Origin: a virus
Reading direction: 5' to 3' (one strand)
IMG/VR virus record: IMGVR_UViG_3300035703_000229
Coordinates: 1 to 36,797 of that record
DNA length: 36,797 nucleotides
Shown here: positions 22,915 to 28,895 of the stretch, piece after piece
Numbering within the stretch: position 1 is the stretch's first letter
Layout: each line of letters begins with the position of its first letter
Position numbers and translations under genes: made by a program
Notes under the pieces: generated by a model
Seen by the model: the letters and a program-made list of their open reading frames with translations, nothing else
Databases searched by the model: none
What the model was told of the DNA's origin: nothing

Positions 22915-23443
22915 TGTCTTTTAAAAATTCAGATTTAATATCCAATTCTAATTGTTTTGTAAATTTAGAATTATACTCGTTAATCATTTGACTTGTTATT
23001 ATATTTTCAAGTAAGCCTGAATTTTTATTTCCACTAAATAAATAAAGTGAATTTCCTTCCCTATGTATTTTTCGACTAATTAAAAATGCCAAAGTATCTT
23101 TGTCAATTGTACTTTGAATTCCTTTGTCGCTAATCCACTTTTTTATTTTGTCTTTTAAAGTTCCGCTTCCTGAATTTGTTGTAGGCTTTCTTCCGTAAAT
23201 AGAAAAATAAATATAGTCTTCAGCGTAAATAATTAATTCAGTTTCGGTTAACTCAAATCGAACGCTATTTGCTAATTTTCCACTCGCAGAAACTGGGCTT
23301 TGAAATGTGCTTTCCTTTCTTGTGCCATTCTCATATCTTACCGACTTTCGTGTTAATGGCTTTGTTTTTAAAACGTGTTTTATTTCAGCTACTACCTTTG
23401 CTGCAAATTGTTCAATAATAAGTTGTTGACTTAAAGTTAGCAT
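22904..23443 (-). CDS. HK97 gp10-like neck/connector protein
   Basis: A 179-residue protein. The central part has the pattern SASGKLANSVRFELTETELI then IYAEDYIYFSIYGRKPTTNS, GTLKDKIKKWISDKGI and LAFLISRKIHREGNSLYLF. The A-D-Y...Y-I/S...GR.P followed by I..WI..KGI is typical of HK97 gp10-like tail completion or neck proteins in Bacteroidetes phages. It would close the head-tail joint. It overlaps the 23437-23874 gene by seven bases and is itself followed by the beta tail protein, consistent with a connector or tail-terminator block. Confidence 0.6.
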   Translation of the reverse strand: MLTLSQQLIIEQFAAKVVAEIKHVLKTKPLTRKSVRYENGTRKESTFQSPVSASGKLANSVRFELTETELIIYAEDYIYFSIYGRKPTTNSGSGTLKDKIKKWISDKGIQSTIDKDTLAFLISRKIHREGNSLYLFSGNKNSGLLENIITSQMINEYNSKFTKQLELDIKSEFLKDIGN

Positions 23444-23874
23444 TGTTTAGGTTCAATAAATTGGAAAGTTAATAATACACCAGTCATTACATTCTTAATT
23501 CTAAAAACGGGTTGTAAGTTATAATTTCCGTTTAATGAATAAGTATAGTTATTACAGAAATAGTCAAGCCAGTCAATAGCAACGTTTTCCATTTCAGCAA
23601 CTTTTTGCTCCATTGATTCGCTGCTCTCTTCGTTTATTTCTTCATCACTTGAAGAGTCAGGTTCATCTTGTGTTAAAAAACCAATTGTAATATTATCTGT
23701 TAAAAAACAGTCTGTTAAGTTTCCTGTTTTTTGTATTGGTTCTAAATAAACAAATGTACCTATGTTTAATTCTTTTGCAGATTCCAATGCAGTATCAGAA
23801 TTTCTGCCATAAACAAATAATGAATTTTGAATGCTATCTTGTACGCTTTCTCTTATTGCTTGTATAATTGTCAT
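23437..23874 (-). CDS. Probable tail-completion or connector protein, 145 aa
   Basis: A 145-residue protein. MTIIQAIRESVQDSIQNSLF opens with an amphipathic helix. A beta segment NIGTFVYLEPIQKTGNLTDC then DNITIGFLTQDEPDSSSDEE leads to an acidic linker (about 75-90) and SMEQKVAEMENVAIDWLDYF. The C-terminus is LQPVFRIKNVMTGVLLTFQF. This alternation is like small head-tail joining or tail-terminator proteins. It is placed in front of the gp10-like gene, as such proteins usually are. Family is not recognised with certainty. Confidence 0.5.
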   Translation of the reverse strand: MTIIQAIRESVQDSIQNSLFVYGRNSDTALESAKELNIGTFVYLEPIQKTGNLTDCFLTDNITIGFLTQDEPDSSSDEEINEESSESMEQKVAEMENVAIDWLDYFCNNYTYSLNGNYNLQPVFRIKNVMTGVLLTFQFIEPKQC

Positions 23875-24044
23875 AGTTTGTTTAAGATATTTTTAACTTC
23901 ATTCCAATAAGTCTCGTTTTCCGTTTCTTTTAGTATTTCTTCCACGGCTAAAATACTACATTTAACAGCCTCTTCTTTGCTTCTTATTATAGTATTAATA
24001 TAAAACTTACCAATTAAATAAAAAGCACATTCTATTTCACTCAT
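23871..24044 (-). CDS. Very small hypothetical protein, 57 aa
   Basis: A 57-residue protein running MSEIECAFYLIGKFYINTII to YWNEVKNILNKL, mostly helical with two Cys. Its ATG overlaps the TGA of the upstream tail-chaperone-like frame (ATGA) and its TGA overlaps the ATG of 23437-23874 in the same way, so it fits exactly in the gap with no spare base. This is good evidence for translation. Function unknown; it lies in the tail-assembly block. Confidence 0.65.
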   Translation of the reverse strand: MSEIECAFYLIGKFYINTIIRSKEEAVKCSILAVEEILKETENETYWNEVKNILNKL

Positions 24045-24289
24045 TTTTGTTTTAATAATTCTCTTTCGTATTCTGATTTTAATTTATCATAAAGCATTAA
24101 ATGGTAAACTACCCTTGTTGATTGTTTTAAAACTTCTTCAATTGTAGAACCCAACGCACCTTTACGGGCTAACTCAACGTAAGTACCGAAGCTTCCGAAT
24201 CTGTCGAGTCTTTCAATTCCTGCAATAAGTTGTTTTTCATCCCGACTGCTTTCATTAAGTTCTGAATATTGCTTGTAGAAGTCATCCAT
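24041..24289 (-). CDS. Tail assembly chaperone, frameshifted C-terminal part (gpT-like)
   Basis: An 82-codon frame (MDDFYKQYSELNESSRDEKQ...KLKSEYERELLKQK), helical and charged, overlapping the end of 24169-24720 by 121 bases in the -1 frame. It is reached by slipping at the T9 run (24296-24304) of the upstream gene, giving a fused protein of about 226 residues. The overlapping G/T arrangement is that of tail assembly chaperones, which bind the tape measure. The internal ATG at 24289 could alternatively start it independently. The 57-residue gene follows with ATGA overlap. Confidence 0.6.
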   Translation of the reverse strand: MDDFYKQYSELNESSRDEKQLIAGIERLDRFGSFGTYVELARKGALGSTIEEVLKQSTRVVYHLMLYDKLKSEYERELLKQK

Positions 24290-24720
24290 TGCTTTAAAAA
24301 AAAACCTACAGTTCCAATTACCTCACTAAATGGTTCGTTGCTTATATCGTCCCCAGTTAAGTGTTTAATTATTTCAGGTGCCAAATCTAAAAAACTTTTA
24401 TCTGAATTTTGACTAATTATGTTTCTTACTTTTTCGGTATCTCCATAACTTTTTGAACCATAGTCAAACTCTTTATATTTGTCTTTTGGCTCGTTTGATT
24501 CCATTATTGAAACATCACTAATAAATTGAACGCAATTATAAAGAATAGCAACTGACTTGTTTTGAAGGCTGTTAAGCTCTTCAATTTCAATGCCTATCAA
24601 TTTACACAAAGCTAAGTCAGGTTCTTTTATTTTAATTATTTCAACTGCTTTTATGTAAGGCACATCCGCCCAGCTTGTTGGAATATCGTATTCCCTTTCT
24701 TTAATGTTTGCTTTTATCAT
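24169..24720 (-). CDS. Tail assembly chaperone (gpG-like)
   Basis: A 183-residue protein. SWADVPYIKAVEIIKIKEPD and LALCKLIGIEIEELNSLQNK then LYNCVQFISDVS form a helical N-terminal domain of the type found in tail assembly chaperones. Near residue 139 is GFFLKQW, coded GGT TTT TTT TTA AAG, which is the T-TTT-TTA slippery heptamer. Without a shift the protein ends about 40 residues later. It starts right after the terminase stop. With 24041-24289 it forms the expected short/long pair made in an unequal ratio. Unusually it lies 6 kb upstream of its tape measure partner. Confidence 0.6.
   Translation of the reverse strand: MIKANIKEREYDIPTSWADVPYIKAVEIIKIKEPDLALCKLIGIEIEELNSLQNKSVAILYNCVQFISDVSIMESNEPKDKYKEFDYGSKSYGDTEKVRNIISQNSDKSFLDLAPEIIKHLTGDDISNEPFSEVIGTVGFFLKQWMTSTSNIQNLMKAVGMKNNLLQELKDSTDSEASVLTLS
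24295..24304 (-). promoter_or_regulatory. -1 programmed frameshift site T-TTT-TTA
   Basis: The minus strand reads GGT TTT TTT TTA AAG in the frame of the 183-residue gene. It contains T-TTT-TTA, a canonical X-XXY-YYZ heptamer, and the -1 frame beyond it is open (AAA GCA ATG GAT GAC) to 24041. The position in a tail-chaperone pair matches phage lambda G/GT logic. No strong downstream stem was looked for in detail. Confidence 0.6.
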
Positions 24721-25881
24721 TTAGTAATTGTTTCGCGATCCAAAGTTAGTAATTTTCGGTTTCATAAATGTTATTTGTGGAGCTTTCCAAGTATGGATGC
24801 AATATCTTAATGCGTCAACAATATGATCATTCATCTTAATTGGCTCTTCAAGTAATTTTTCGTTTCGGTCTTTTTTCCATGAATAAGAACGTAACTCCTT
24901 AATTAAGTCAACGCTACCTTCATGAATGTAAAGTTCCTTTGATTTAACCGAGTCAATTCCTTTTTTAACATCCTTTACAGCGTCTTTAATATTGAAACCA
25001 GCTAAATATATCTCTCGTATGCTTTCAGGTCTTGAATAGTCTGCAAATATCTCGGCGGTGCGGTTAATGTTTAATTGTTTAAGTCTTTCAATTAATTGTT
25101 GATTAGTCATGTGGCTTTCATAAATCAATTGTTCAGCATAAAATTTACCGTCATGTTCGGTAACCTTTACTAATGCAGTCGGGTGATTATATCCAAAGTC
25201 AAGCCCGTAGGCTACATTTCCTTCAGGAATATGCTTTGTTTGCTTCCAATGTGTAAAAATTAAACTTTCAGCAAATCCAAGTTCACCTTCACCAAATACT
25301 CGCCACCAGTTTGGATCGGTTAATCTTCGACTTTCAATTGACTTAACTATGTTATTATCTAAGTAAGGATTGTCTCGATAGGTTGATTTAATAAATGTGT
25401 GTTCAACTTCATTTCTTAAAAGGTTTTCATGAACCCAAAATTCATGACTTGGATTGTAATCTAAATAAATTTGGTTCTTTGTTCTAACTTCTAATTGGTT
25501 ATAAGTTTCAAAACTTACATTGTTGCACTCATTGATAAATAAATAGTCCCTTCTTGCTCCTCTTACTTTGTCTCCGCTATCCGCACTAAAAAATTCAATT
25601 ATTGAATTTCCTACTGTATAGATGTTATTTGTTTTATCGTGATATTTTTCAGAATATAATTTATCATTAATTAATATTTTAAAGAAATCCCTCATTGCAC
25701 CTCTTTTTAAATGAGGGAGCGTTTCACTAACAATTGAAATGTGAGTGCCTTGTTTCTTATAAGCTATTAAATAAAGTAACTGGAGCATTGAATAAGTCTT
25801 TGATGAACTTGTACCGCCTTGACTTATAACATACCTTGTATTGGCTGCTAATAGCTTACTAAAAACATTTGTTGTGTTCAA
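24721..25881 (-). CDS. terL: Terminase large subunit
   Basis: A 386-residue DNA packaging ATPase-nuclease. Walker A-like QGGTSSSKT (residues 21-29), coupling and Walker B region RGARRDYLFINECNNV, motif III-like LDYNPSHEFW, then the RNase H-like nuclease: GLDFGYNHPTALVKV (Asp), EIFADYSRPESIREI (Asp) and MNDHIVDALRYCIHTW (Asp). This is the PBSX/Terminase_3 type. It pumps DNA into the procapsid through the portal and cuts concatemers. It overlaps the small-subunit gene by four bases. It is separated by 17 kb from the portal, which is unusual. Confidence 0.92.
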   Translation of the reverse strand: MNTTNVFSKLLAANTRYVISQGGTSSSKTYSMLQLLYLIAYKKQGTHISIVSETLPHLKRGAMRDFFKILINDKLYSEKYHDKTNNIYTVGNSIIEFFSADSGDKVRGARRDYLFINECNNVSFETYNQLEVRTKNQIYLDYNPSHEFWVHENLLRNEVEHTFIKSTYRDNPYLDNNIVKSIESRRLTDPNWWRVFGEGELGFAESLIFTHWKQTKHIPEGNVAYGLDFGYNHPTALVKVTEHDGKFYAEQLIYESHMTNQQLIERLKQLNINRTAEIFADYSRPESIREIYLAGFNIKDAVKDVKKGIDSVKSKELYIHEGSVDLIKELRSYSWKKDRNEKLLEEPIKMNDHIVDALRYCIHTWKAPQITFMKPKITNFGSRNNY

Positions 25882-26174
25882 AGTTTATTTATTATATCTA
25901 TGTCAGTTGGATTAATTACATTGATGCTTAGAGTCCCTTCGACTTTACTTTCAACTTTGCTTTCACTTCTTGCTAATTTTGGCTTAAAGTATTCAAGTAG
26001 TGTTGTATAGTATTTTATGAAGTCTTCAGGCTCACAGCTTCCTAAAATTAATTTAACCCTTTCTGCTCCGCTTTCAGTTATAAACTCACCTAAGTTTTCC
26101 CATGCTTTAGTTTTTTCACTAACAGCTCCTTTAGGTTTAAATCCTTTATGTCCTTTTTTAAATTCGTGTTTCAT
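25878..26174 (-). CDS. Terminase small subunit-like protein
   Basis: A 98-residue protein. It begins MKHEFKKGHKGFKPKGAVSE with TKAWENLGEFITESGAERVK, LILGSCEPEDFIKYYTTLLE and YFKPKLARSESKVES. The KGxKPKGAxSExTKxWExLG..IT...AERV pattern is that of small terminase subunits located before Terminase_3 proteins in Bacteroidetes phages. It would recognise packaging sites and recruit the large subunit. It is the first gene of the terminase/tail operon, downstream of a consensus promoter (26214-26245) and a palindromic site (26191-26205). Confidence 0.7.
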   Translation of the reverse strand: MKHEFKKGHKGFKPKGAVSEKTKAWENLGEFITESGAERVKLILGSCEPEDFIKYYTTLLEYFKPKLARSESKVESKVEGTLSINVINPTDIDIINKL

Positions 26175-26190
26175 ATTATTTCAATAAACT

Positions 26191-26205
26191 TCAATAAGTT
26201 ATTGA
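26191..26205. promoter_or_regulatory. Operator-like palindrome before terminase
   Basis: TCAATAA-G-TTATTGA is a perfect 7-bp inverted repeat with one central base, lying just downstream of the predicted start of transcription for the terminase operon. A partial direct repeat (TTCAATAAACTTCAATAAG) overlaps it. Position and symmetry suit a repressor site, possibly for the small DNA-binding proteins in this genome; binding is inferred. Confidence 0.45.
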
Positions 26206-26213
26206 CTTAACAA

Positions 26214-26245
26214 CAAAGATATAATTAAAAAGATAGCAAAGCAAA
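26214..26245 (-). promoter_or_regulatory. Bacteroidetes-type promoter of the terminase/tail operon
   Basis: The minus strand shows TTTG (26242-26245), 20 bases, then TATCTTTG (26214-26221), matching TTTG-N17..23-TAnnTTTG. Transcription would start near 26207 and read the terminase small subunit at 26174 first. Confidence 0.65.
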
Positions 26246-26256
26246 TTAATTGATAA

Positions 26257-26658
26257 TCACTTTTTTTCATATGCACATTCAGAACATCCATAACCATTAC
26301 AGCAAGTTGTTTCATATTTTGTTTCAGATAAAAAGTAAGGTTCTAATATATTATAATTATTTATAATTTCGTTTAATGGATTATAATCCAAATCAATCCA
26401 TTCAGTATTATAGTTTGTTTCATCATTCCATATTCTATTTTCTCGATACTCAAACAATAATTGGTCTTCAAAATTACCATTAAATACAATAATATCTTTT
26501 ATATTTTGATTGTGTAATTGATATATTCTGTATCTTTTTTCCCAGTTGTATGTTTTACCAAATTTAATTTTAAATCTTCCTCTATAATCTTCATCACAAA
26601 CTATAACATATGTCATTATATTATCCATACTTTTATTTTTCATTGTTAATTTTTTCAT
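26257..26658 (-). CDS. GIY-YIG/T5orf172-like putative nuclease domain with Cys tail
   Basis: A 133-residue protein. From about residue 15: MTYVIVCDEDYRGRFKIKFG then KTYNWEKRYRIYQLHNQNIK, FNGNFEDQLLFEYRE and TNYNTEWIDLDY. The YVIVCD...FKIKFGKTYNWEKR...FEDQLL.E layout resembles the GIY-YIG superfamily T5orf172/MUG113 group, in which KIGxTxxxxxR carries the catalytic Arg. The C-terminus ends in a Cys cluster (CCNGYGCSECAYEKK) that may bind zinc. The first 14 residues overlap the preceding small gene, so translation may start at a later ATG (26643, 26628 or 26616). Nuclease activity is unproven. Confidence 0.5.
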   Translation of the reverse strand: MKKLTMKNKSMDNIMTYVIVCDEDYRGRFKIKFGKTYNWEKRYRIYQLHNQNIKDIIVFNGNFEDQLLFEYRENRIWNDETNYNTEWIDLDYNPLNEIINNYNILEPYFLSETKYETTCCNGYGCSECAYEKK

Positions 26659-26794
26659 TATTCTGTAAAGCTTTTAAATACTTTTGATACTGATTCCAAT
26701 CGAATGTTCCACGGATTGAATTTACATCTAATTTTTTTACCCACCATTCTGTTTTAGAAATTAGTGAAAGATTTGTTTGATTGTTTGTTTTCAT
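26633..26794 (-). CDS. Very small hypothetical protein, 53 aa
   Basis: A 53-residue protein running MKTNNQTNLSLISKTEWWVK to LQNNEKINNEK. The segment WWVKKLDVNSIRGTFDWNQY is basic and aromatic. It is directly preceded by the A-rich leader (AAATAAAAACAAATAAACATG) that also follows the second array, so it is the first core gene after cassette array 1. It overlaps the next gene by 26 bases. No family recognised. Confidence 0.6.
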   Translation of the reverse strand: MKTNNQTNLSLISKTEWWVKKLDVNSIRGTFDWNQYQKYLKALQNNEKINNEK

Positions 26795-26867
26795 GTTTAT
26801 TTGTTTTTATTTAATTTTTAAATAAGTCGCTACTTTATAGCGAAAAGAAGTAAGTTATGGGCAATGC
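26789..26867 (-). repeat. Terminal element T1 of cassette array 1
   Basis: On the minus strand the last cassette ends GGCATTGCCCATAACTTAC, followed by a short perfect hairpin (TCGCTA-TAAAG-TAGCGA) and an A-rich leader with CTTATTTAAAAATTAAATAA just before the next ATG. Element T2 at 36301-36365 has the same order: TAACTTAC, a CGCTACTTTATA segment, and an almost identical leader. The hairpin loop is inverted between the two copies. T1 lacks a GTT-type 3' box, so it marks the end of the array. Confidence 0.65.
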
Positions 26868-26878
26868 CAGCGGACACC

Positions 26879-27583
26879 CTAAAACATTCGGAGCTGGCTG
26901 ACAAAATCTATAAAACGCTTTTCTTGCTTCTCATAATATTCTGTATCAATTTCAAATCCAGTGTAGTTTAACCCTGCCTTATGGGCTGCAATCCTACTAC
27001 TTCCGCTCCCAACGTGAGTATCTAAAATACTTTGCCCTTCCGTTGCATATTTGTAAAAAATCCAATCATACAGCTTTATCGGTTTTTGGGTCGGGTGAAA
27101 TTTATTTGCCTTATCTAAATAAGCTGAATGCCTAAACATTTTTGGGGCTTTATCAAATGAAGTCCATGCCATTTCACAATCGGCAAATGATAATCCTTCG
27201 GGTATTTCTTTATCCCAAATTATGTAGTTTTTGCACGGTGGAAGTTCAAAGTAATTACCGCCCCAAATGATTTGATTTTTTGAAACTCTAAATAATTGGG
27301 CAAAGTATTCAGGGCTTGGCGTTTCTTTATCCCAATCCTTAGGCTTCCATTTCCTGTTCTTTATTTTAGATGCTTTTTTGCTTTTACCTACTCCCATATT
27401 CATATTAGCCAAGTCAAGCCCATAAGGCGGGTCTACAACAGCCAAATCAAATTGATTATCAGAAAAGCGTTTTAAAGCCTCTACGCAATCTTCTAAATAA
27501 ACTTCCGAGATAGGCACTGCACCTAACACGGGTTTGGCAAAATGCGGGGTTTCGTCTTTCAATTTATCTTCTGTACTTATCAT
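26879..27583 (-). CDS. DNA methyltransferase (N4/N6, beta-type motif order)
   Basis: A 234-residue DNA amino-methyltransferase. Motif IV DPPYG is at 51-55; IIWGGNYFELPPCKNYIIWD follows; KFHPTQKPIKLYDW is at 161-174; and the SAM-binding motif I, LDTHVGSGSSRIAAHKAGLN, is at 187-206 with YTGFEID. The order catalytic motif first, SAM motif last is that of beta-class enzymes. It probably protects phage DNA from host restriction. The start codon and first 20 or so residues (MISTEDKLKDETPHFAKPVL) lie within repeat E1, so the N-terminus is encoded by the attC-like site. It is the last cassette of array 1. Confidence 0.88.
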   Translation of the reverse strand: MISTEDKLKDETPHFAKPVLGAVPISEVYLEDCVEALKRFSDNQFDLAVVDPPYGLDLANMNMGVGKSKKASKIKNRKWKPKDWDKETPSPEYFAQLFRVSKNQIIWGGNYFELPPCKNYIIWDKEIPEGLSFADCEMAWTSFDKAPKMFRHSAYLDKANKFHPTQKPIKLYDWIFYKYATEGQSILDTHVGSGSSRIAAHKAGLNYTGFEIDTEYYEKQEKRFIDFVSQLRMF

Positions 27584-27654
27584 AAACTTTTGTTTTTCAA
27601 TTAAACTTTTGTGCTATTAAGCCCGCCTTCGCCAAGCCGTCAACCGTTATAAGC
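27519..27654 (-). repeat. attC-like inverted repeat E1
   Basis: Arms at 27519-27553 and 27619-27654 pair imperfectly over about 32 bases (GGGTTTGGCAAAATGCGGGG against the complement of GGCTTGGCGAAGGCGGGCTT). On the minus strand the site opens with GCTTATAACGGTTGACGG and closes with AAACCCGTGTTAGGTGC. The loop holds the methyltransferase ATG after AATTGAAAAACAAAAGTTTA, a 20-base string repeated in the loop of E4. The stop codon of the upstream cassette gene lies in the 5' box. Confidence 0.8.
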
Positions 27655-27940
27655 AATTGCTAAGAACCTGCTTCCAATTGACTTTTTCGCCACAATAAGG
27701 ACAGTAAACAAACCTGCTTAAATATCCTCTTCTACCATCGACTATTTGACTTTTAGTTTGTGGTTCGCCATTTAATAAACCATACTTTTTGAAAGTCGGT
27801 TGAATATTTACAATACTTTCTACTTCATAATCAATAGTAGATTTGTTTACTTTTTCTCCGCTAAGAAAACCTACTAAGCAATCGCAGCTGCTTATAACAT
27901 CGGTTTTGCAATAGTGGGGTTTTTGTGCTTTATTTGCCAT
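27647..27940 (-). CDS. Zinc-ribbon-like hypothetical protein in a cassette
   Basis: A 97-residue protein with two metal-binding-like sites: CKTDVISSCDC near residues 10-20 and CPYCGEKVNW near 80-89. The CPYCG...W pattern is a zinc ribbon end; the middle contains FKKYGLLNGEPQTKSQIVDG and RRGYLSRF. Similar short proteins occur in many Bacteroidetes phages and mobile regions; no function is known to me. Its ATG lies in the loop of repeat E2 and the arm encodes KPHYCKTDVISSC. Its TAA stop overlaps the 5' box of E1. Confidence 0.7.
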   Translation of the reverse strand: MANKAQKPHYCKTDVISSCDCLVGFLSGEKVNKSTIDYEVESIVNIQPTFKKYGLLNGEPQTKSQIVDGRRGYLSRFVYCPYCGEKVNWKQVLSNCL

Positions 27941-28024
27941 TTGTGCTTCTATTTAAGTTTATTTGTGGGTTAAACATTTGTGCCTTGAAACCCCACCATC
28001 GCAAAGCCGTTTGCCGTTACCAGC
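27890..28024 (-). repeat. attC-like inverted repeat E2
   Basis: Arms at 27890-27924 and 27987-28024 pair over about 35 bases (CGGTTTTGCAATAGTGGGGT against the complement of CGGCTTTGCGATGGTGGGGT). On the minus strand it runs from GCTGGTAACGGCAAACGG to AAACCGATGTTATAAGC. The loop of about 60 bases carries the motif GAAGCACAAATG, in which the ATG is the start of the 97-residue gene. Its 5' box lies five bases after the stop of the 145-residue gene. Confidence 0.8.
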
Positions 28025-28028
28025 AATG

Positions 28029-28466
28029 CTACTTGACTGCATATAAATCAAATGACGACAATGCCCTACCTGCTTTTAGTTTGCCATCTGAAAATAGCCG
28101 TAAAAGTTTTGACTTCTTCAAGCAATCAATACTCCAACCTTTAGGTGGTATTACAGTAGGTACATTTTGCTTCCATTCACCATATCCACCAATGCCATCT
28201 ATGTGTATTACATCACTGCATCCGCTTAGTCTGCAAAATGGTTCGTTACCTTTTACGGCTACAAAGTCCATACACCAAAATCCGCTATCGTGTAAGTGTT
28301 TGGTTGGAAGTATTATCAAGCTGTCAAACTCTCCAATATCTTCGTTCCATTCCCTCGCAGGTAGGGCTTCAAGTTCCTTTTTAGTCCAGTACTCAAATGA
28401 CCGCACTGCTGGTAACACGGGTTTTGCGTCAGCAGGGGTTTCGGTTGTTAATTCAGCTTTTTTCAT
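28029..28466 (-). CDS. Hypothetical cassette protein, 145 aa
   Basis: A 145-residue protein. The N-terminus MKKAELTTETPADAKPVLPA resembles that of the methyltransferase (ETPhfAKPVLgAV) because both are encoded by attC-like arms. The remainder has SFEYWTKKELEALPAREWNE, HLHDSGFWCMDFVAVKGNEP, GCSDVIHIDGIGGYGEWKQN and a C-terminal SFDLYAVK. No motif I recognise; the Asp/Gly/His-containing middle could be a small enzyme or binding fold. It lies alone between repeats E3 and E2. Its stop (TAG) is five bases from the E2 5' box. Confidence 0.7.
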   Translation of the reverse strand: MKKAELTTETPADAKPVLPAVRSFEYWTKKELEALPAREWNEDIGEFDSLIILPTKHLHDSGFWCMDFVAVKGNEPFCRLSGCSDVIHIDGIGGYGEWKQNVPTVIPPKGWSIDCLKKSKLLRLFSDGKLKAGRALSSFDLYAVK

Positions 28467-28543
28467 TCTATTAAACTTTAGTTGTTATTTAGTCTTTTGT
28501 GCTTCTAAGCCCTGCCGAACGCAAAGCCCGATAACGTTAGCGG
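28408..28543 (-). repeat. attC-like inverted repeat E3
   Basis: Arms at 28408-28441 and 28507-28543 pair over about 34 bases (GGGTTTTGCGTCAGCAGGGG against the complement of GGGCTTTGCGTTCGGCAGGG). On the minus strand it runs from CCGCTAACGTTATCGGG to AAACCCGTGTTACCAGC. The two boxes within this site do not match each other beyond AAC/GTT, but each matches the box at the far end of its own cassette. The ATG of the 145-residue gene lies in the loop, and the TAA of the upstream gene lies in CGCTAAC. Confidence 0.8.
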
Positions 28544-28752
28544 TCAGTGCTATCTGACTGCTCCAATTGACGCTTTTTATTATTTCTTTCATTAATCCAT
28601 TTATCTATGTCGCCAAAGATGATTAATTGATTTAATTCATATCTATCAAGCGACCTTAACAAAGAAAGTATATTTGCATCATACAATCTTTTGTCTTGAA
28701 AATCCAAACGCTTACATAAAGCGTCAATTAATTGCTCTCCGTTTAAATTCAT
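28537..28752 (-). CDS. Hypothetical cassette protein, 71 aa
   Basis: A 71-residue helical protein (MNLNGEQLIDALCKRLDFQD, KRLYDANILSLLRSLDRYEL, NQLIIFGDIDKWINERNNKK) with a polar end (RQLEQSDSTDR). It has no recognised family or membrane segment. The last codons CGC-TAA form the CGCTAAC 5' box of E3, so the recombination site sets the C-terminus. Its ATG is 24 bases past the E4 site. It begins with an A-rich leader (AAATGAAACGAAAATG). Confidence 0.7.
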   Translation of the reverse strand: MNLNGEQLIDALCKRLDFQDKRLYDANILSLLRSLDRYELNQLIIFGDIDKWINERNNKKRQLEQSDSTDR

Positions 28753-28776
28753 TTTCGTTTCATTTACCGCACCGAA

Positions 28777-28872
28777 CCGCTAACAAGGCATATACGCTAC
28801 CCCTGCGGATGGTACGCTGTTAAACTTTTGTTTTTCAATTACGGGGCAGCGTATATGCCCCAACCGTTAGGC
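28777..28872 (-). repeat. attC-like inverted repeat E4
   Basis: Arms at 28777-28803 and 28843-28872 pair over about 27 bases (AAGGCATATACGCTACCCC against the complement of GGGGCATATACGCTGCCCC). On the minus strand it runs from GCCTAACGGTTGGGG to GCCTTGTTAGCGGTT. The 5' box GCCTAAC fits RYYYAAC exactly. The loop contains AATTGAAAAACAAAAGTTTA, shared with E1, but without a start codon here. Confidence 0.8.
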
Positions 28873-28895
28873 ACAATAGCACCCAACCGCACTGG

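Noticed and set aside
27925-28557. Plus-strand open frame of 210 codons
   Set aside because: It lies opposite three cassette elements and two minus-strand genes with better start, size and context. Its length follows from the GC-richer repeat arms.
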